From: Aquipuribacter sp. SD81 | GTDB lineage: Bacteria; Actinomycetota; Actinomycetes; Actinomycetales; JBBAYJ01 | Direction: 5' to 3' | NCBI RefSeq assembly: GCF_037153975.1 | Contig: NZ_JBBAYJ010000006.1 | Location: 1 to 64,000, forward strand | Length of the DNA stretch: 64,000 bases | In this document: positions 8,591 through 17,371 of the stretch, one piece after another | How the letters are laid out: each line of letters starts with the position of its first letter | Position numbering within the stretch: the stretch's first letter is position 1 | Notes under the pieces: model-generated | What the model saw: the letters and a program-made list of their open reading frames with translations, nothing else | Told to the model about the DNA's origin: nothing | Databases searched by the model: none | Made by a program: the position numbers and the translations under genes

Positions 8591-9166
8591 TCAGGCGTTG
8601 CGGACGAGCGACACGTCGAAGTCGAGCTTGATCTTCTCGGAGACGAGGACGCCGCCGGTCTCGAGCGCGGCGTTCCACGTGAGGCCCCAGTCCTTGCGGT
8701 TGACGACGGCCTTGCCCTCGAAGCCGGCGCGGAGGTTGCCGAAGGGGTCCTTGGCCGAGCCGTCGAAGGTGAGCTCGATGCGGACGGGCTTGGTCACGTC
8801 CTTGATGGTGAGGTCGCCGACGAGGACGAAGGTGCCGTCGGCCACGTCCACGTCCTCCACGCCGGTGGAGCGGAAGGTCATGGTCGGGTAGGTCTCCGCG
8901 TCGAAGAAGTCGCCCGAGCGCAGGTGGGCGTCGCGGTCGGCGGAGCCGGTGCTCACCGACGCGATCTGCACCGTCACGGAGGCGGAGCTGTTCTGCGGGT
9001 TCGCGGCGTCGACGGTCACGGTGCCCTCGACGTCGGAGAAGTGGCCGCGCACGTTCGTCACCATCGCGTGGCGGGCGGTGAACCCGACGCGGGTGTGCGA
9101 GGCGTCGATCGTGTAGGTACCGGTGAGGTCGGCGATCGCCGGCGTGGTCTCGATGGTGTCGGTCAT
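8591..9166 (-). CDS. YceI family lipid-binding protein
   Basis: Protein of 191 residues spanning a complete YceI beta-barrel. Visible family features are GTYTIDASHTRVGFTARHAM near the start, DRDAHLRSGDFFDAETYP in the middle and VNRKDWGLTWN near the end. The family folds as a lipocalin-like barrel that binds polyisoprenoid or other lipids. There is no signal peptide, as in many actinobacterial members, so it is probably cytoplasmic. ATG at 9166. It follows the sugar-permease genes by 148 bp and looks like a separate unit closed by the hairpin at 8531. Confidence 0.93.
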   Translation of the reverse strand: MTDTIETTPAIADLTGTYTIDASHTRVGFTARHAMVTNVRGHFSDVEGTVTVDAANPQNSSASVTVQIASVSTGSADRDAHLRSGDFFDAETYPTMTFRSTGVEDVDVADGTFVLVGDLTIKDVTKPVRIELTFDGSAKDPFGNLRAGFEGKAVVNRKDWGLTWNAALETGGVLVSEKIKLDFDVSLVRNA

Positions 9167-9314
9167 GCTGTGCTCCCAGGGCGGTGGTGCATGTCAGGAC
9201 GTGAGGTTGAAGCGTAAAGCAACTCGTCCTATTCCCCGGGCCCCGCACGACCGTCACCCGGACGGCCACCCCGCCGGGCTCGCGCGCGTGGAGCCTGGGC
9301 ACCGCCGGTCGGGC

Positions 9315-10220
9315 TCAGCCCTTCTCCGCCCCCGCCGTCCCGCCGCGGACGAAGTAGCGCTGGAAGACGATGAAGACGACCGCCACGGGGATCGTCATGA
9401 GCAGCGCTGCCAGCATGGTCACCGGGTACTGCTGACCGGATCCCAGCTGCCCGCTCGTGAGGTTCGCGACGCCCTTCGTCAGGGTGTACAGGTCCGGGTC
9501 GCGGCTGGCGACGATGAAGTGCGGCAGCTCGTTCCACGACCCCTGGAAGGACAGGATCGTGACCGTGATGAGCGCCGGGCGCGCCATCGGCAGGACCACC
9601 GACCAGAAGATCCGGAAGGTGCTCGCGCCGTCGATGCGCGCGGCCTCCTCGACCGAGACCGGGATGGACTCGAAGAACTGCTTCATGATGAAGACGCCGG
9701 CGGCGTCGACGAGCAGCGGGACGACGAGCGCGGTGTAGGTGTCGTAGATCCCGAGCTGATTGAGCACGAGGAACTTCGGGATCAGCAGGATGACGCCGGG
9801 CACCGCGAGCACGGCGAGGACCGCGGTGAAGACGGCGTCGCGGCCCTTGAACCTGATGCGGGCGAGCGCGTAGCCGGCGAGGGAGTTGAAGAACACCCGC
9901 CCCGCCGTCACCAGGACCGCCACGACCGTGGAGTTGAGCGCCCACAGCGGGAAGTCGGCGCGTCGCAGCTCGGCGAAGGCCTCCGTCGTGAACGGCGACG
10001 GCACGAGCGCCAGCGGGTTGGCGACGGCGTCGGCGTCCGTCTTGAAGCCCGTGACGAGCTGGATGACGAACGGGTACAGGTAGATGAGCGAGAACAGGAT
10101 GAGGACGGCGTAGCCGAGCAGGAGGGCGACGCGGCTGCGCGCCGTCCGCCGTCCGGGGCGGGTGCCCCCCTCGACACGGCCCGTGGCCTCCTCCGCGTTG
10201 CGGCCGGCGACGACGCTCAT
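9315..10220 (-). CDS. Carbohydrate ABC transporter permease (CUT1, MalG-like)
   Basis: Membrane permease of 301 residues with six segments. The EAA loop that docks the ATPase reads EEAARIDGASTFRIFWSVVLPMARP at about residues 196-220. It forms the channel for sugar uptake together with the permease encoded just upstream. Its ATG overlaps the TGA of that gene (ATGA, 4 bp), so the two are translationally coupled. The N-terminal 35 residues are Arg/Gly-rich and cytoplasmic. No ATP-binding subunit is encoded in the cluster; actinobacterial CUT1 importers often share one MsiK-type ATPase encoded elsewhere, which is the likely case here. Confidence 0.93.
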   Translation of the reverse strand: MSVVAGRNAEEATGRVEGGTRPGRRTARSRVALLLGYAVLILFSLIYLYPFVIQLVTGFKTDADAVANPLALVPSPFTTEAFAELRRADFPLWALNSTVVAVLVTAGRVFFNSLAGYALARIRFKGRDAVFTAVLAVLAVPGVILLIPKFLVLNQLGIYDTYTALVVPLLVDAAGVFIMKQFFESIPVSVEEAARIDGASTFRIFWSVVLPMARPALITVTILSFQGSWNELPHFIVASRDPDLYTLTKGVANLTSGQLGSGQQYPVTMLAALLMTIPVAVVFIVFQRYFVRGGTAGAEKG

Positions 10221-11443
10221 GCGACTCCTCCTCCGGTCTGGCTGGTCGAGGTGTTGGCGTGCTGCAGGCCCCACGCCTGGCTCTCGTGGGGGCCCTTGCG
10301 CTGCTTGCGGCGACGCCGGTCCGCCCTGCGCTGGGCGATGGCGTCCTTGTCGCGGAACAGCCAGCGCTGCAGTGTCGTGAGGACGAAGATGATCGCGAAG
10401 AGCACGAACGACATGGCCGCCGCGATGCCCCACTGGAACGACTCGAAGGCGTAGAAGTACGACAGGTAGGCCGGGGTGAGCGTCGTCTTGGCCGGTGCCC
10501 CCTGCGACATCACGTAGATCTGGTCGAAGACCTGCCACGTGCCGATGAGGCCGAGAGTCAGCACGAGGAGCACGGTCGGTCGCAGGTGCGGCAGCGTGAC
10601 GGCGCGGAAGCGCTGCCAGCGGTTGGCCCCGTCGACCAGGGCCGCCTCCTCGACCTCGACCGGGACGTCCTGCAGCGCGGCGAGGAACATGAGGAGGAAC
10701 GTGCCCGTCGTGGTCCAGACGACGAGGATGATGATCACGCACAGGGCCACGCTGGGGCCGGCGAGCCACTCCCACAGCGAGAGGCCGAGCACCTGGGTAC
10801 CGGTGAGCGCCTCCGGGGGCGAGCCCGTCTCCCACAGCCCGAGCCCGTCGCCCAACAGGTGCAGCAGGCCGCGCGCGTCGGAGAACCACGTCGGCGCGTC
10901 GATGCCGAACCAGCCGAGCACGGTGTTGACCGCCCCGGTGCCGGTGAAGAGGAAGAGGAAGACGAGGCTGATCGCCACCGAGCTCGTCACCGAGGGGAAG
11001 TAGAAGGCGCTGCGGAAGAAGCCGCGCGCCTTCAGCAGCTGGTTGTTGAGGACCGTCGCGAGGAAGAGCGCGAGCACGGTCTGCGCCGGCACGACGAGCA
11101 GCACGTAGTAGATGTTGTTGCGGATGCTCGTCATGAAGTCGCTGCGCGTGAGCCCGGGCTCGGTGAACAGCTGCGCGTAGTTGTCGAGGCCCACGAAGCC
11201 GACCTGCGAGGAGAACGGGCTGCCGCGGCCCGTCCAGTCGCTCACCGAGACCCACAGCGCCATGACGATGGGCACGAAGAGGAAGAGGCCGAGCACGACG
11301 ACCGTGGGGGTCACGAACAGCCAGCCGGCCAGGCCCTGTCGGCCGTTGATGCCGCCCCTGCGGCGGTCGGGCGGGCGGGCGGGCCGGGACGGGTCCGCCG
11401 CCCGGCTGTCGTCGGCGGCTCGCTGCTGCACGCCGTGGGCCAT
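10217..11443 (-). CDS. Carbohydrate ABC transporter permease (CUT1, MalF-like)
   Basis: Membrane permease of 408 residues, longer than the usual 290-320. The EAA loop reads EEAALVDGANRWQRFRAVTLPHLRP. The extra length is a long loop in the middle (roughly residues 175-235, rich in Gly, Leu and Trp) and a basic C-terminal tail with RRADRRRRKQRK. The N-terminal 35 residues are Arg/Pro-rich. It pairs with the downstream permease and the binding protein encoded 69 bp upstream. The sugar is unknown; the divergent debranching-type glycosidase suggests alpha-linked oligosaccharides. Confidence 0.92.
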   Translation of the reverse strand: MAHGVQQRAADDSRAADPSRPARPPDRRRGGINGRQGLAGWLFVTPTVVVLGLFLFVPIVMALWVSVSDWTGRGSPFSSQVGFVGLDNYAQLFTEPGLTRSDFMTSIRNNIYYVLLVVPAQTVLALFLATVLNNQLLKARGFFRSAFYFPSVTSSVAISLVFLFLFTGTGAVNTVLGWFGIDAPTWFSDARGLLHLLGDGLGLWETGSPPEALTGTQVLGLSLWEWLAGPSVALCVIIILVVWTTTGTFLLMFLAALQDVPVEVEEAALVDGANRWQRFRAVTLPHLRPTVLLVLTLGLIGTWQVFDQIYVMSQGAPAKTTLTPAYLSYFYAFESFQWGIAAAMSFVLFAIIFVLTTLQRWLFRDKDAIAQRRADRRRRKQRKGPHESQAWGLQHANTSTSQTGGGVA

Positions 11444-11512
11444 GGCTCCTCCTCGAGGCCGGTGGTGCGGTGCGGGCCGGCCGGTCCCGGGCGGGACCGA
11501 CCGGCCGGTGGG

Positions 11513-12826
11513 TCACTGCTGGAGCGCGGCCTCGGCGTTGGTCTGGAACGACTCGAGGATCTGCTCCGGCGCGGTCGTCTCCAGCTGCGCGAGCTGGGAG
11601 TCGAGGTCGGCGAGCGCAGGCTGGAGGCCGGGCTGGTTGACCGGGCCCTGGCCGTACTCGCCACCGGCGATGAAAGGGGCGTCGTCGGGGAAGGCGGCGA
11701 CGTACTCCTCCTCCGCGGCCTGGCGGCTCGGCATGACGCCGAACGCCTCGGCGAAGGCGATCTGCTGCTCCGGCGACGTGAGGTGCTCGACGAGGCTGAC
11801 GGCGGCCGCCTGGTCCGGCGACTCCGCCGCGATGCCCCAGCACTGCGTGAACTGCAGGGTGCCCTTGCCGGCCGGGCCCTCGGGGAGCTCCACGACCGTG
11901 TACTCCACGTCGGGGTAGTCGTTGCTCATGGCCCCGCGGATCCAGTTGCCCTCCATGGTCATGGCGGCGCGCTCGGTCCCGAACGCCTCGCCGCCCCACC
12001 CGGAGTCGACCTCGGCCGGCAGCACCGCGACGCCGCTCTCGAGCAGGCCCTGCACGTACTGCAGCGCCTCGACGTTCGCCTCGCTCGTCGCCGTCACCTC
12101 GCCGGTCTCGGGGTCCAGCCACCAGCCGCCGTTCTGCACGAGGAACGCACCGGCGCGGTCGCGGCCCTGGCCGATGACGAGGCCGGCCTGGTCGTCGGTC
12201 GTGAGCTGCTCGGCCACCGCCTGCAGCTCCTCCCACGTGCTGGGGATGTCCTCGTCGGTGAGCCCGGCGGCCTCCCAAGCGGCCGTGTTGATCTGCAGGG
12301 CGAGCGTGGAGAAGTCCTTCGGGGCGCAGTACTGCGTGCCCTCGTAGGTGAACGCCTGGCGCAGCGAGGGGTAGAAGTCCTCGTTGTCGGCGAGCTGCTC
12401 GGCGTAGGGGTACAGGTTGCCGTTGGCGGCGTAGTCGCCGAAGGCGCCCGCGTCGACGTAGAAAAGGTCCGGCGGGTCGCCGGCGGCGAAGCCCTGCGAC
12501 AGCTCCTGCGTGATGTCCTGCGCGGGCAGCACCTCGACGGTGGCGCCGTTCTCGTCCGCCCACGCCTGGGCGGCCTCGGTGACGGCCTGGGTCTCGGCCT
12601 CGCCGCTGGAGGCGATGAGGACCTGCAGCTCGGCGCCCTCCACCTCGCCGGCGGCCTCGCCGGCGGGCGCGGAGGCACCACCGCCGGCGTCGTCGCCGCC
12701 CTCGGCGGCGGGGTCGTCCTCGAAGCCGCTGCCGCCGCACGCGGCGAGCGCGGTCACCCCGGCGACGGCGAGCGCGAGGTAGGCGACGCGGCGCGGTCGC
12801 GCCGCACGGGTCAGGGTGGGACTCAT
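11513..12826 (-). CDS. Sugar ABC transporter substrate-binding lipoprotein
   Basis: Extracytoplasmic binding protein of 437 residues. The signal peptide ends in a lipobox (LAAC, with Cys near residue 25) followed by an Asp/Gly/Ala-rich linker. The mature part has the family-1 solute-binding fold, with WADENGATVEVLPAQDITQ and TWEELQAVAEQL blocks. It should capture an oligosaccharide and pass it to the two permeases. ATG at 12826 is supported by GAAGGAG 11 nt upstream. It lies between the LacI regulator gene (101 bp upstream) and the permeases, all on the same strand. Confidence 0.93.
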   Translation of the reverse strand: MSPTLTRAARPRRVAYLALAVAGVTALAACGGSGFEDDPAAEGGDDAGGGASAPAGEAAGEVEGAELQVLIASSGEAETQAVTEAAQAWADENGATVEVLPAQDITQELSQGFAAGDPPDLFYVDAGAFGDYAANGNLYPYAEQLADNEDFYPSLRQAFTYEGTQYCAPKDFSTLALQINTAAWEAAGLTDEDIPSTWEELQAVAEQLTTDDQAGLVIGQGRDRAGAFLVQNGGWWLDPETGEVTATSEANVEALQYVQGLLESGVAVLPAEVDSGWGGEAFGTERAAMTMEGNWIRGAMSNDYPDVEYTVVELPEGPAGKGTLQFTQCWGIAAESPDQAAAVSLVEHLTSPEQQIAFAEAFGVMPSRQAAEEEYVAAFPDDAPFIAGGEYGQGPVNQPGLQPALADLDSQLAQLETTAPEQILESFQTNAEAALQQ

Positions 12827-12927
12827 GTCGGTGTCACTCCTTCGTGGTGGTCCGGTGTGGTGCGGGTTCGACGGCGCGGACGGCGTCCGGTCCGGTCCGG
12901 TCGCGTCTCGGTGACGGGAGGAGCCGC

Positions 12928-13974
12928 TCACCACCCCCCGGCGGGGCCGCCGCGGGGCACCGCGAGCGTCGGGGCGAGCAGGACCCCGCGCGGGGGCGGG
13001 TCCTCCCCGCGCAGCCGGGGCAGGAGGAGCTCCAGGCACGTGTGGGCGGCCTCGCGCACGGGCTGCGCGACGCTCGGCAGCCCCAGCGCCGCCGCGACGG
13101 GCGTGGCGTCGAAGCCGACGACGAGCAGGCGCCGCCCGGCGGCCTGGGCCGCGCGGTGCGCGCCGAGGGCCAGGGTGTCGCTCGCGCAGACGAGGGCGTC
13201 CAGCCCGGCGTCGCGGGCGAGCAGGGCGGTGGTGCAGCGCTCGGCGGCGTCCGTGTCGTTCTCGCAGGTCACCTCGACCGGTTCGCCGAGCGCGCGCTCC
13301 GCCACGGTCCGCGCCCACCCCTCGCGCCGGTCGCGCCCGGTCGCGGCGTCGTCGGGCCAGCCGAGGAAGCCGACGCGACGGGCACCGCGGGCGACGGCGT
13401 GCTCCGTGGCTGCCGCCGTGCCGAGCGCGCCGTCGACGTCGACCCAGTCGTGCGGCGGCTCGTCGACGCCCCACGGTCGCCCGAACGCGCAGAACGTCAC
13501 GCCCGAGGCGGCGAGGCCCGCCGGCCGGGAGTCGTGGACGTTGGTCGCGGTCAGCACGACGGCGTCCGCGGCGCCGCCGGCGATGACGTCGTCGACGAGC
13601 GCGAGCTCCGCCGCCTCGTCCGGCTGCTGCGCGTACAGCACGACGCGGTAGCCGTGGCGCTGCCCGGCCTCGGCGAGGCCGTGGAAGAACGCGTCGAGCA
13701 CGAGGCCCGAGATGCCGTCCTGCGGCTGGTCGGCGCGCACCGCGATCGCGTGCGCCCGCCTCGTCGCGAGCTGCCGGGCCGCCAGCGAGGGCCGGTAGCC
13801 GGTCTCGCGCACGGCGGCCATCACCTTGTCCCGCGTGGCGGGCGCGAGCCGGTCCGGCCGGTGCAGGGCGTTGGAGACGGTCTGGCGCGACACGCCCGCG
13901 AGGGCGGCGACGGTCTCCAGCGTGGGTCCCTGGGCGGCGCGGTCACCGCGGGCGCGGGGCACGTCCGTCGTCAT
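12928..13974 (-). CDS. LacI-family transcriptional repressor of the sugar module
   Basis: Repressor of 348 residues. The helix-turn-helix and hinge occupy about residues 18-72 (PTLETVAALAGVSRQTVSNA, then YRPSLAARQLATRRA) and a periplasmic-binding-protein-like sugar-sensing domain fills the rest (VVGFDATPVAAALGLPSVAQP near the end). It heads the importer gene cluster and is divergent from the glycosidase gene. Two perfect TTGAGCGCTCAA palindromes, the classic LacI-family half-site pattern with a central CG, lie 51-76 bp upstream of its start, so it probably represses both directions and itself. The inducing sugar is not evident. Confidence 0.94.
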   Translation of the reverse strand: MTTDVPRARGDRAAQGPTLETVAALAGVSRQTVSNALHRPDRLAPATRDKVMAAVRETGYRPSLAARQLATRRAHAIAVRADQPQDGISGLVLDAFFHGLAEAGQRHGYRVVLYAQQPDEAAELALVDDVIAGGAADAVVLTATNVHDSRPAGLAASGVTFCAFGRPWGVDEPPHDWVDVDGALGTAAATEHAVARGARRVGFLGWPDDAATGRDRREGWARTVAERALGEPVEVTCENDTDAAERCTTALLARDAGLDALVCASDTLALGAHRAAQAAGRRLLVVGFDATPVAAALGLPSVAQPVREAAHTCLELLLPRLRGEDPPPRGVLLAPTLAVPRGGPAGGW

Positions 13975-14024
13975 CCCGGCCTCCTCGCACGGACCTGGCG
14001 GCCCCTCGAGCGGACCGCTACGGT

Positions 14025-14050
14025 TTGAGCGCTCAACTTTGAGCGCTCAA
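14025..14050. promoter_or_regulatory. Two tandem LacI-type operators
   Basis: TTGAGCGCTCAA is perfectly palindromic and occurs at 14025-14036 and again at 14039-14050, 14 bp centre to centre. They sit in the 99-bp divergent gap beside an AT-rich stretch (ACATATATC). The spacing, not a full helical turn multiple of 10.5, may mean only one dimer binds at a time or that the two sites serve opposite promoters. Confidence 0.85.
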
Positions 14051-14073
14051 AACATATATCGACGATCGTCGCC

Positions 14074-16248
14074 GTGTCACCCGGCGGCTGCTGGGAGAGG
14101 GTGAGGAGCGTGGGCCAGGTGCACGCCGTCGACGGGGACGGCACGACGGGGGACAGGACGACGGCGACGTCGACGGGGTCGCCTGCGACCGGGACAGCGC
14201 TCCGCCAGCCGTGGCTGCACGACCTCGTCCTCGTGCTCGCGGCGCCGACCCAGGCGTGGTCCGGCGCCGACGGGCAGGTCCGCCGCGGCGGCGTGCAGGG
14301 TGTGCTGCACGCCGACCGCCGCATGCTCGCCCGCTGCGTCCTGACCGTCGGCGGCGAGGAGCCCGCACCCGTCGGGCACCACGGTGACGGCGGGGACGCG
14401 CACGTCTTCCTCGGCGTCGCCCGGGGTCTCGGCGACCCGGGCCCCGACCCCACCGTGCGGGTCGAGCGCCGGCGCGAGGTCGAGCCGGGGCTCCTCCGTG
14501 AGCAGGTCGCGCTCGTCTCGACCGCCACGAGCGCCGTCGAGTGCGACGTCGAGCTGCGGGTCGCGGTCGACCTCACCCCCCTCGACGACGTCAAGGCCGG
14601 TCGCAGCGGCACCGCGACGCCGCCCACCGAGGTCGGCCCGGAGCTCGTGTGGCGCGACGGCGCCGTGCGGGTCGGGCTGCGCGCGCACGGCGCGGAGGCG
14701 CGGGTCGAGCACGACGGGCCCGAGCCGGTCGTCGTGGTCCGCTGGCGCGTGCAGGTCGCGCCGGGCGGGACGGTGGCGCGCGAGCTCCTCGTCTCGCTCG
14801 CCGACGACCACGCGGTCGTCGTGAGCCCGGCGCGGCCGGCCACCTGGGCGGCCCCGGAGCTGCGCAGCGCGGACCGGCGGCTCGCGCCCGTCGTCGAGCA
14901 GGCCGTCGCCGACCTGCGGCTGCTGCGCCTGGCGACCGCGGACGCCCGCGACGAGGAGTTCCTCGCCGCGGGCGCGCCGTGGTTCCTCACGCTCTTCGGT
15001 CGTGACTCCCTGTGGGCGGCGCGCATGCTGCTGCCGCTCGGCACCGAGCTGGCCGCCTCGACCCTGCGGGTGCTCGCCCGCCGGCAGGGCCGCGGCGTCG
15101 ACCCCGACACGGCCGAGGAGCCCGGCAAGATCCTCCACGAGGTGCGCGGCCAGGCCTTCCACCTCGCGGCCGAGGCGCACGTCGTCGGCTCGGCCGACCG
15201 GTCCCTGCCGCCGGTCTACTACGGCACGATCGACGCGACCCCGCTGTGGGCGCTCACCCTCCACGACGCGCACCGCTGGGGTCTGGGCGACGACGAGGTC
15301 GCGCCGCTGCTGCCGGCGCTGGAGGGCGCGCTTACCTGGCTCGTGGAGCACGGCGACGCCGACGGCGACCACCTGCTGGAGTACGTCGACACGTCCGGGC
15401 ACGGCCTCTCGAACCAGGGGTGGAAGGACTCCGGGGACGCCGTCCGCCGGGTCGACGGCTCGCTCGCGCACCCGCCCGTCGCGCTGTGCGAGGTCCAGGG
15501 CTACGCCTACGCCGCCGCGCTGCGCGGCGCGGACCTGCTCGAGCGCTTCGGCCGTGGCGGCACCGACCGCTACCGCGAGTGGGCCGGACGGCTGCGCGCA
15601 GAGTTCGCGCGGCGGTTCTGGGTCGAGGACGCGGTCGGGCCGTTCCCCGCCATCGCCCTCGACGGCGACAAGCGGCCGGTCGTGTCGCTCACGAGCAACG
15701 TCGGCCACCTGCTCGGGACCGGCCTGCTCGACGCCGACGGCGTCGACGCCGTGGCGCGCCGCCTGGTCGCACCGGACATGCTGAGCGGCTTCGGCATCCG
15801 CACCATGTCGAGCGCGGCGGCCGGGTACAGCCCCACCGGGTACCACGTGGGGTCGGTGTGGCCGCACGACACCGCGATCTGCCTCGCGGGCCTCGCGGCG
15901 GAGGGCCGTGCGGAGGTGGCGCCGGTCGCCGAGGCGCTGCTCGCGTCGCTGCACGCCTTCGACGGCCGTCCGCCGGAGCTGTTCGCGGGCGACGCGCGCT
16001 CGGCCCACCCTGTGCCGGTCCCCTACCCCGCGGCGTGCCGGCCCCAGGCGTGGTCCGCGGCCGCGGCGGTGACGCTGCTGTCCTCGGTGCTCGGCCTGTC
16101 CGTCGACGTCCCCGCCGGGCACGTGTCGGCCTCGCCGGTCGCGCCGTGGCCGCTCGGCGCCACGGTCGTCGAGGGCCTGCGCGCGGGCGGCGACCCGCTC
16201 GCGGTGGCCGTCGACGACGCGGGCGCGGCGGAGGTCACCTGGCGCTGA
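14074..16248 (+). CDS. Glycogen-debranching-type glycosidase (amylo-alpha-1,6-glucosidase family)
   Basis: Protein of up to 724 residues. The N-terminal beta-rich domain of bacterial debranching enzymes covers about residues 40-290, and the (alpha/alpha)6 catalytic domain about 300-690, with PWFLTLFGRDSLWAARMLL, PPVYYGTIDATPLW, GLSNQGWKDSGDAV and VGSVWPHDTAICLAG. The last holds a likely acid/base region. No signal peptide, so it probably acts inside the cell on oligosaccharides brought in by the adjacent importer. The start is not settled: GTG at 14074 is used, but GTG at 14119 has AGGAG 10 nt upstream and the first 40 residues are not conserved-looking. Controlled by the LacI operators at 14025-14050. 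Confidence 0.88.
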   Translation: MSPGGCWERVRSVGQVHAVDGDGTTGDRTTATSTGSPATGTALRQPWLHDLVLVLAAPTQAWSGADGQVRRGGVQGVLHADRRMLARCVLTVGGEEPAPVGHHGDGGDAHVFLGVARGLGDPGPDPTVRVERRREVEPGLLREQVALVSTATSAVECDVELRVAVDLTPLDDVKAGRSGTATPPTEVGPELVWRDGAVRVGLRAHGAEARVEHDGPEPVVVVRWRVQVAPGGTVARELLVSLADDHAVVVSPARPATWAAPELRSADRRLAPVVEQAVADLRLLRLATADARDEEFLAAGAPWFLTLFGRDSLWAARMLLPLGTELAASTLRVLARRQGRGVDPDTAEEPGKILHEVRGQAFHLAAEAHVVGSADRSLPPVYYGTIDATPLWALTLHDAHRWGLGDDEVAPLLPALEGALTWLVEHGDADGDHLLEYVDTSGHGLSNQGWKDSGDAVRRVDGSLAHPPVALCEVQGYAYAAALRGADLLERFGRGGTDRYREWAGRLRAEFARRFWVEDAVGPFPAIALDGDKRPVVSLTSNVGHLLGTGLLDADGVDAVARRLVAPDMLSGFGIRTMSSAAAGYSPTGYHVGSVWPHDTAICLAGLAAEGRAEVAPVAEALLASLHAFDGRPPELFAGDARSAHPVPVPYPAACRPQAWSAAAAVTLLSSVLGLSVDVPAGHVSASPVAPWPLGATVVEGLRAGGDPLAVAVDDAGAAEVTWR

Positions 16249-16269
16249 GCCCTGGGCGAGCTGCCGCCG

Positions 16270-16340
16270 CCACGACGACATCGCCGATGCCCGTGACGCG
16301 TCCTGCGTGGCCGCCCGCGCGGTCGGTGGTGTCGCCGTGG
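16270..16340. repeat. 71-bp palindromic element, copy 1
   Basis: Begins CCACGACGACATC and ends GGTGTCGCCGTGG; the ends pair with a few mismatches, and flanking CGCCG/CGGCG extends the stem to 18 bp (16 matched). Lies 22 bp after the debranching gene and 79 bp before the AbiEi-like gene. Same exact length and same end sequences as the three other copies in the window. Confidence 0.8.
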
Positions 16341-16419
16341 CGGCGCGCGGGCTGTGGACAGCTGGGCCGCCTGTGGACGAGGCCCGTCACGGCGCCGCGC
16401 CGCCCGCGACAGTGGGCCG

Positions 16420-17331
16420 GTGCCGCTGTCCCCGACCCAGGTGCTCGCCGCCGCAGGAGGCGTGGCGCCGTACCGGCGCGTCGTCCGGCTGACGGGGCGC
16501 CACGCCCTGCGCCGGGCGGTCGCCTCGGGCGCGGTAGTGCGCCTCGGTCGTAACCGGTACGGCTTGCCCGGCCTGGACGAGCAGCTGGCCGCCGCCCACG
16601 GCGCGCGGGGGTGCCTGTCGCACCTGAGCGCGGCGGTCCACCACGGCTGGGGCGTGCTCCACCAGCCGGACCGGCTGCACCTCACGCTGCCTCGCGGGCA
16701 CAAGCACGGCGATCTGCCAGGCACGCGGTGGTTCGCGACGACGCTGGACGAGGCGGAGCTCGCGGCGGGCGTGACCTCGCCGCTGCGCACCGTGCTCGAC
16801 TGCGCACGGACCCTGCCGCTGCCTGCGGCCCTTGCGGTGGCGGACTCGGCGCTGCGTGCCGGCCACGTGCGGCGCGAGGAGCTGTGCGCCCTCGCCGACG
16901 TGACGCGGACGACGGGTGCCGTCGCCGCTCGACGTGTCGTCCGGCTCGCGGACGGTCGGGCCGCGAACCCGTTCGAGTCGGCGCTGCGGGCCGTCGTCCT
17001 CGGCACCGGCCTGCGCGGCTTCATCCCGCAGCTCGTCGTGACGGGGCCCGGGCTGCTCGCCGTCGTCGACCTCGGCGACCCAGACCGTCGGGTCGCCCTC
17101 GAGGCGGACGGCTACGGCGTCCACGGCACCCGACGGGCCTTCGCCCGCGACCTGGCGCGTCACGACGAGCTGCAGGCGGCGGGCTGGCTGACGCGTCGGT
17201 TCGCCTTCGAGCACGTGCTCCGTCGGCCGGCCTGGGTCGCGGAGCAGGTGCTGGGCGCGGTGGCCCAACGCGTCGTGCCCGCACCACGACGACACCGCCG
17301 ACGCGTCGGCGGAGTGCGGGACGCCGCGTGA
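16420..17331 (+). CDS. AbiEi-like winged-helix / DUF559 (Vsr-like) nuclease-fold protein
   Basis: Protein of 303 residues. The N-terminus (LSPTQVLAAAGG to RNRYGLPG, about 1-55) resembles the winged helix of AbiEi-type antitoxins. The middle has the common LSHLSAAVHHGWGVL block. The C-terminus (about 185-285) resembles DUF559 and very-short-patch-repair endonucleases, with candidate PD-(D/E)xK residues in NPFESALR, VVDLGD and ALEADG, then RRAFARDLARHDEL. Many actinobacteria carry such single genes; no cognate toxin gene adjoins, and the role is unknown. GTG at 16420 is preferred to an upstream ATG at 16354 because the conserved domain starts right there. A 71-bp palindromic element lies on each side; the downstream one overlaps its last codons. 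Confidence 0.8.
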   Translation: MPLSPTQVLAAAGGVAPYRRVVRLTGRHALRRAVASGAVVRLGRNRYGLPGLDEQLAAAHGARGCLSHLSAAVHHGWGVLHQPDRLHLTLPRGHKHGDLPGTRWFATTLDEAELAAGVTSPLRTVLDCARTLPLPAALAVADSALRAGHVRREELCALADVTRTTGAVAARRVVRLADGRAANPFESALRAVVLGTGLRGFIPQLVVTGPGLLAVVDLGDPDRRVALEADGYGVHGTRRAFARDLARHDELQAAGWLTRRFAFEHVLRRPAWVAEQVLGAVAQRVVPAPRRHRRRVGGVRDAA

Positions 17332-17354
17332 GGGGTGTCGCGGTGTCGTTGTGG
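17284..17354. repeat. 71-bp palindromic element, copy 2
   Basis: Ends CCACGACGACACCGC and GCGGTGTCGTTGTGG pair over 15 bp with a single G-T wobble. The element overlaps the last 48 bases of the AbiEi-like/DUF559 gene and supplies its C-terminal codons and stop. It is followed closely by the operator of the ABC exporter. Confidence 0.8.
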
Positions 17355-17371
17355 CGGCGGCGTAAGAAAGT

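Noticed and set aside
9315-12826. Sugar importer judged defective for lack of an ATP-binding gene
   Set aside because: Actinobacterial CUT1 importers usually share a distant MsiK-type ATPase; both permeases keep intact EAA loops, so there is no sign of decay.
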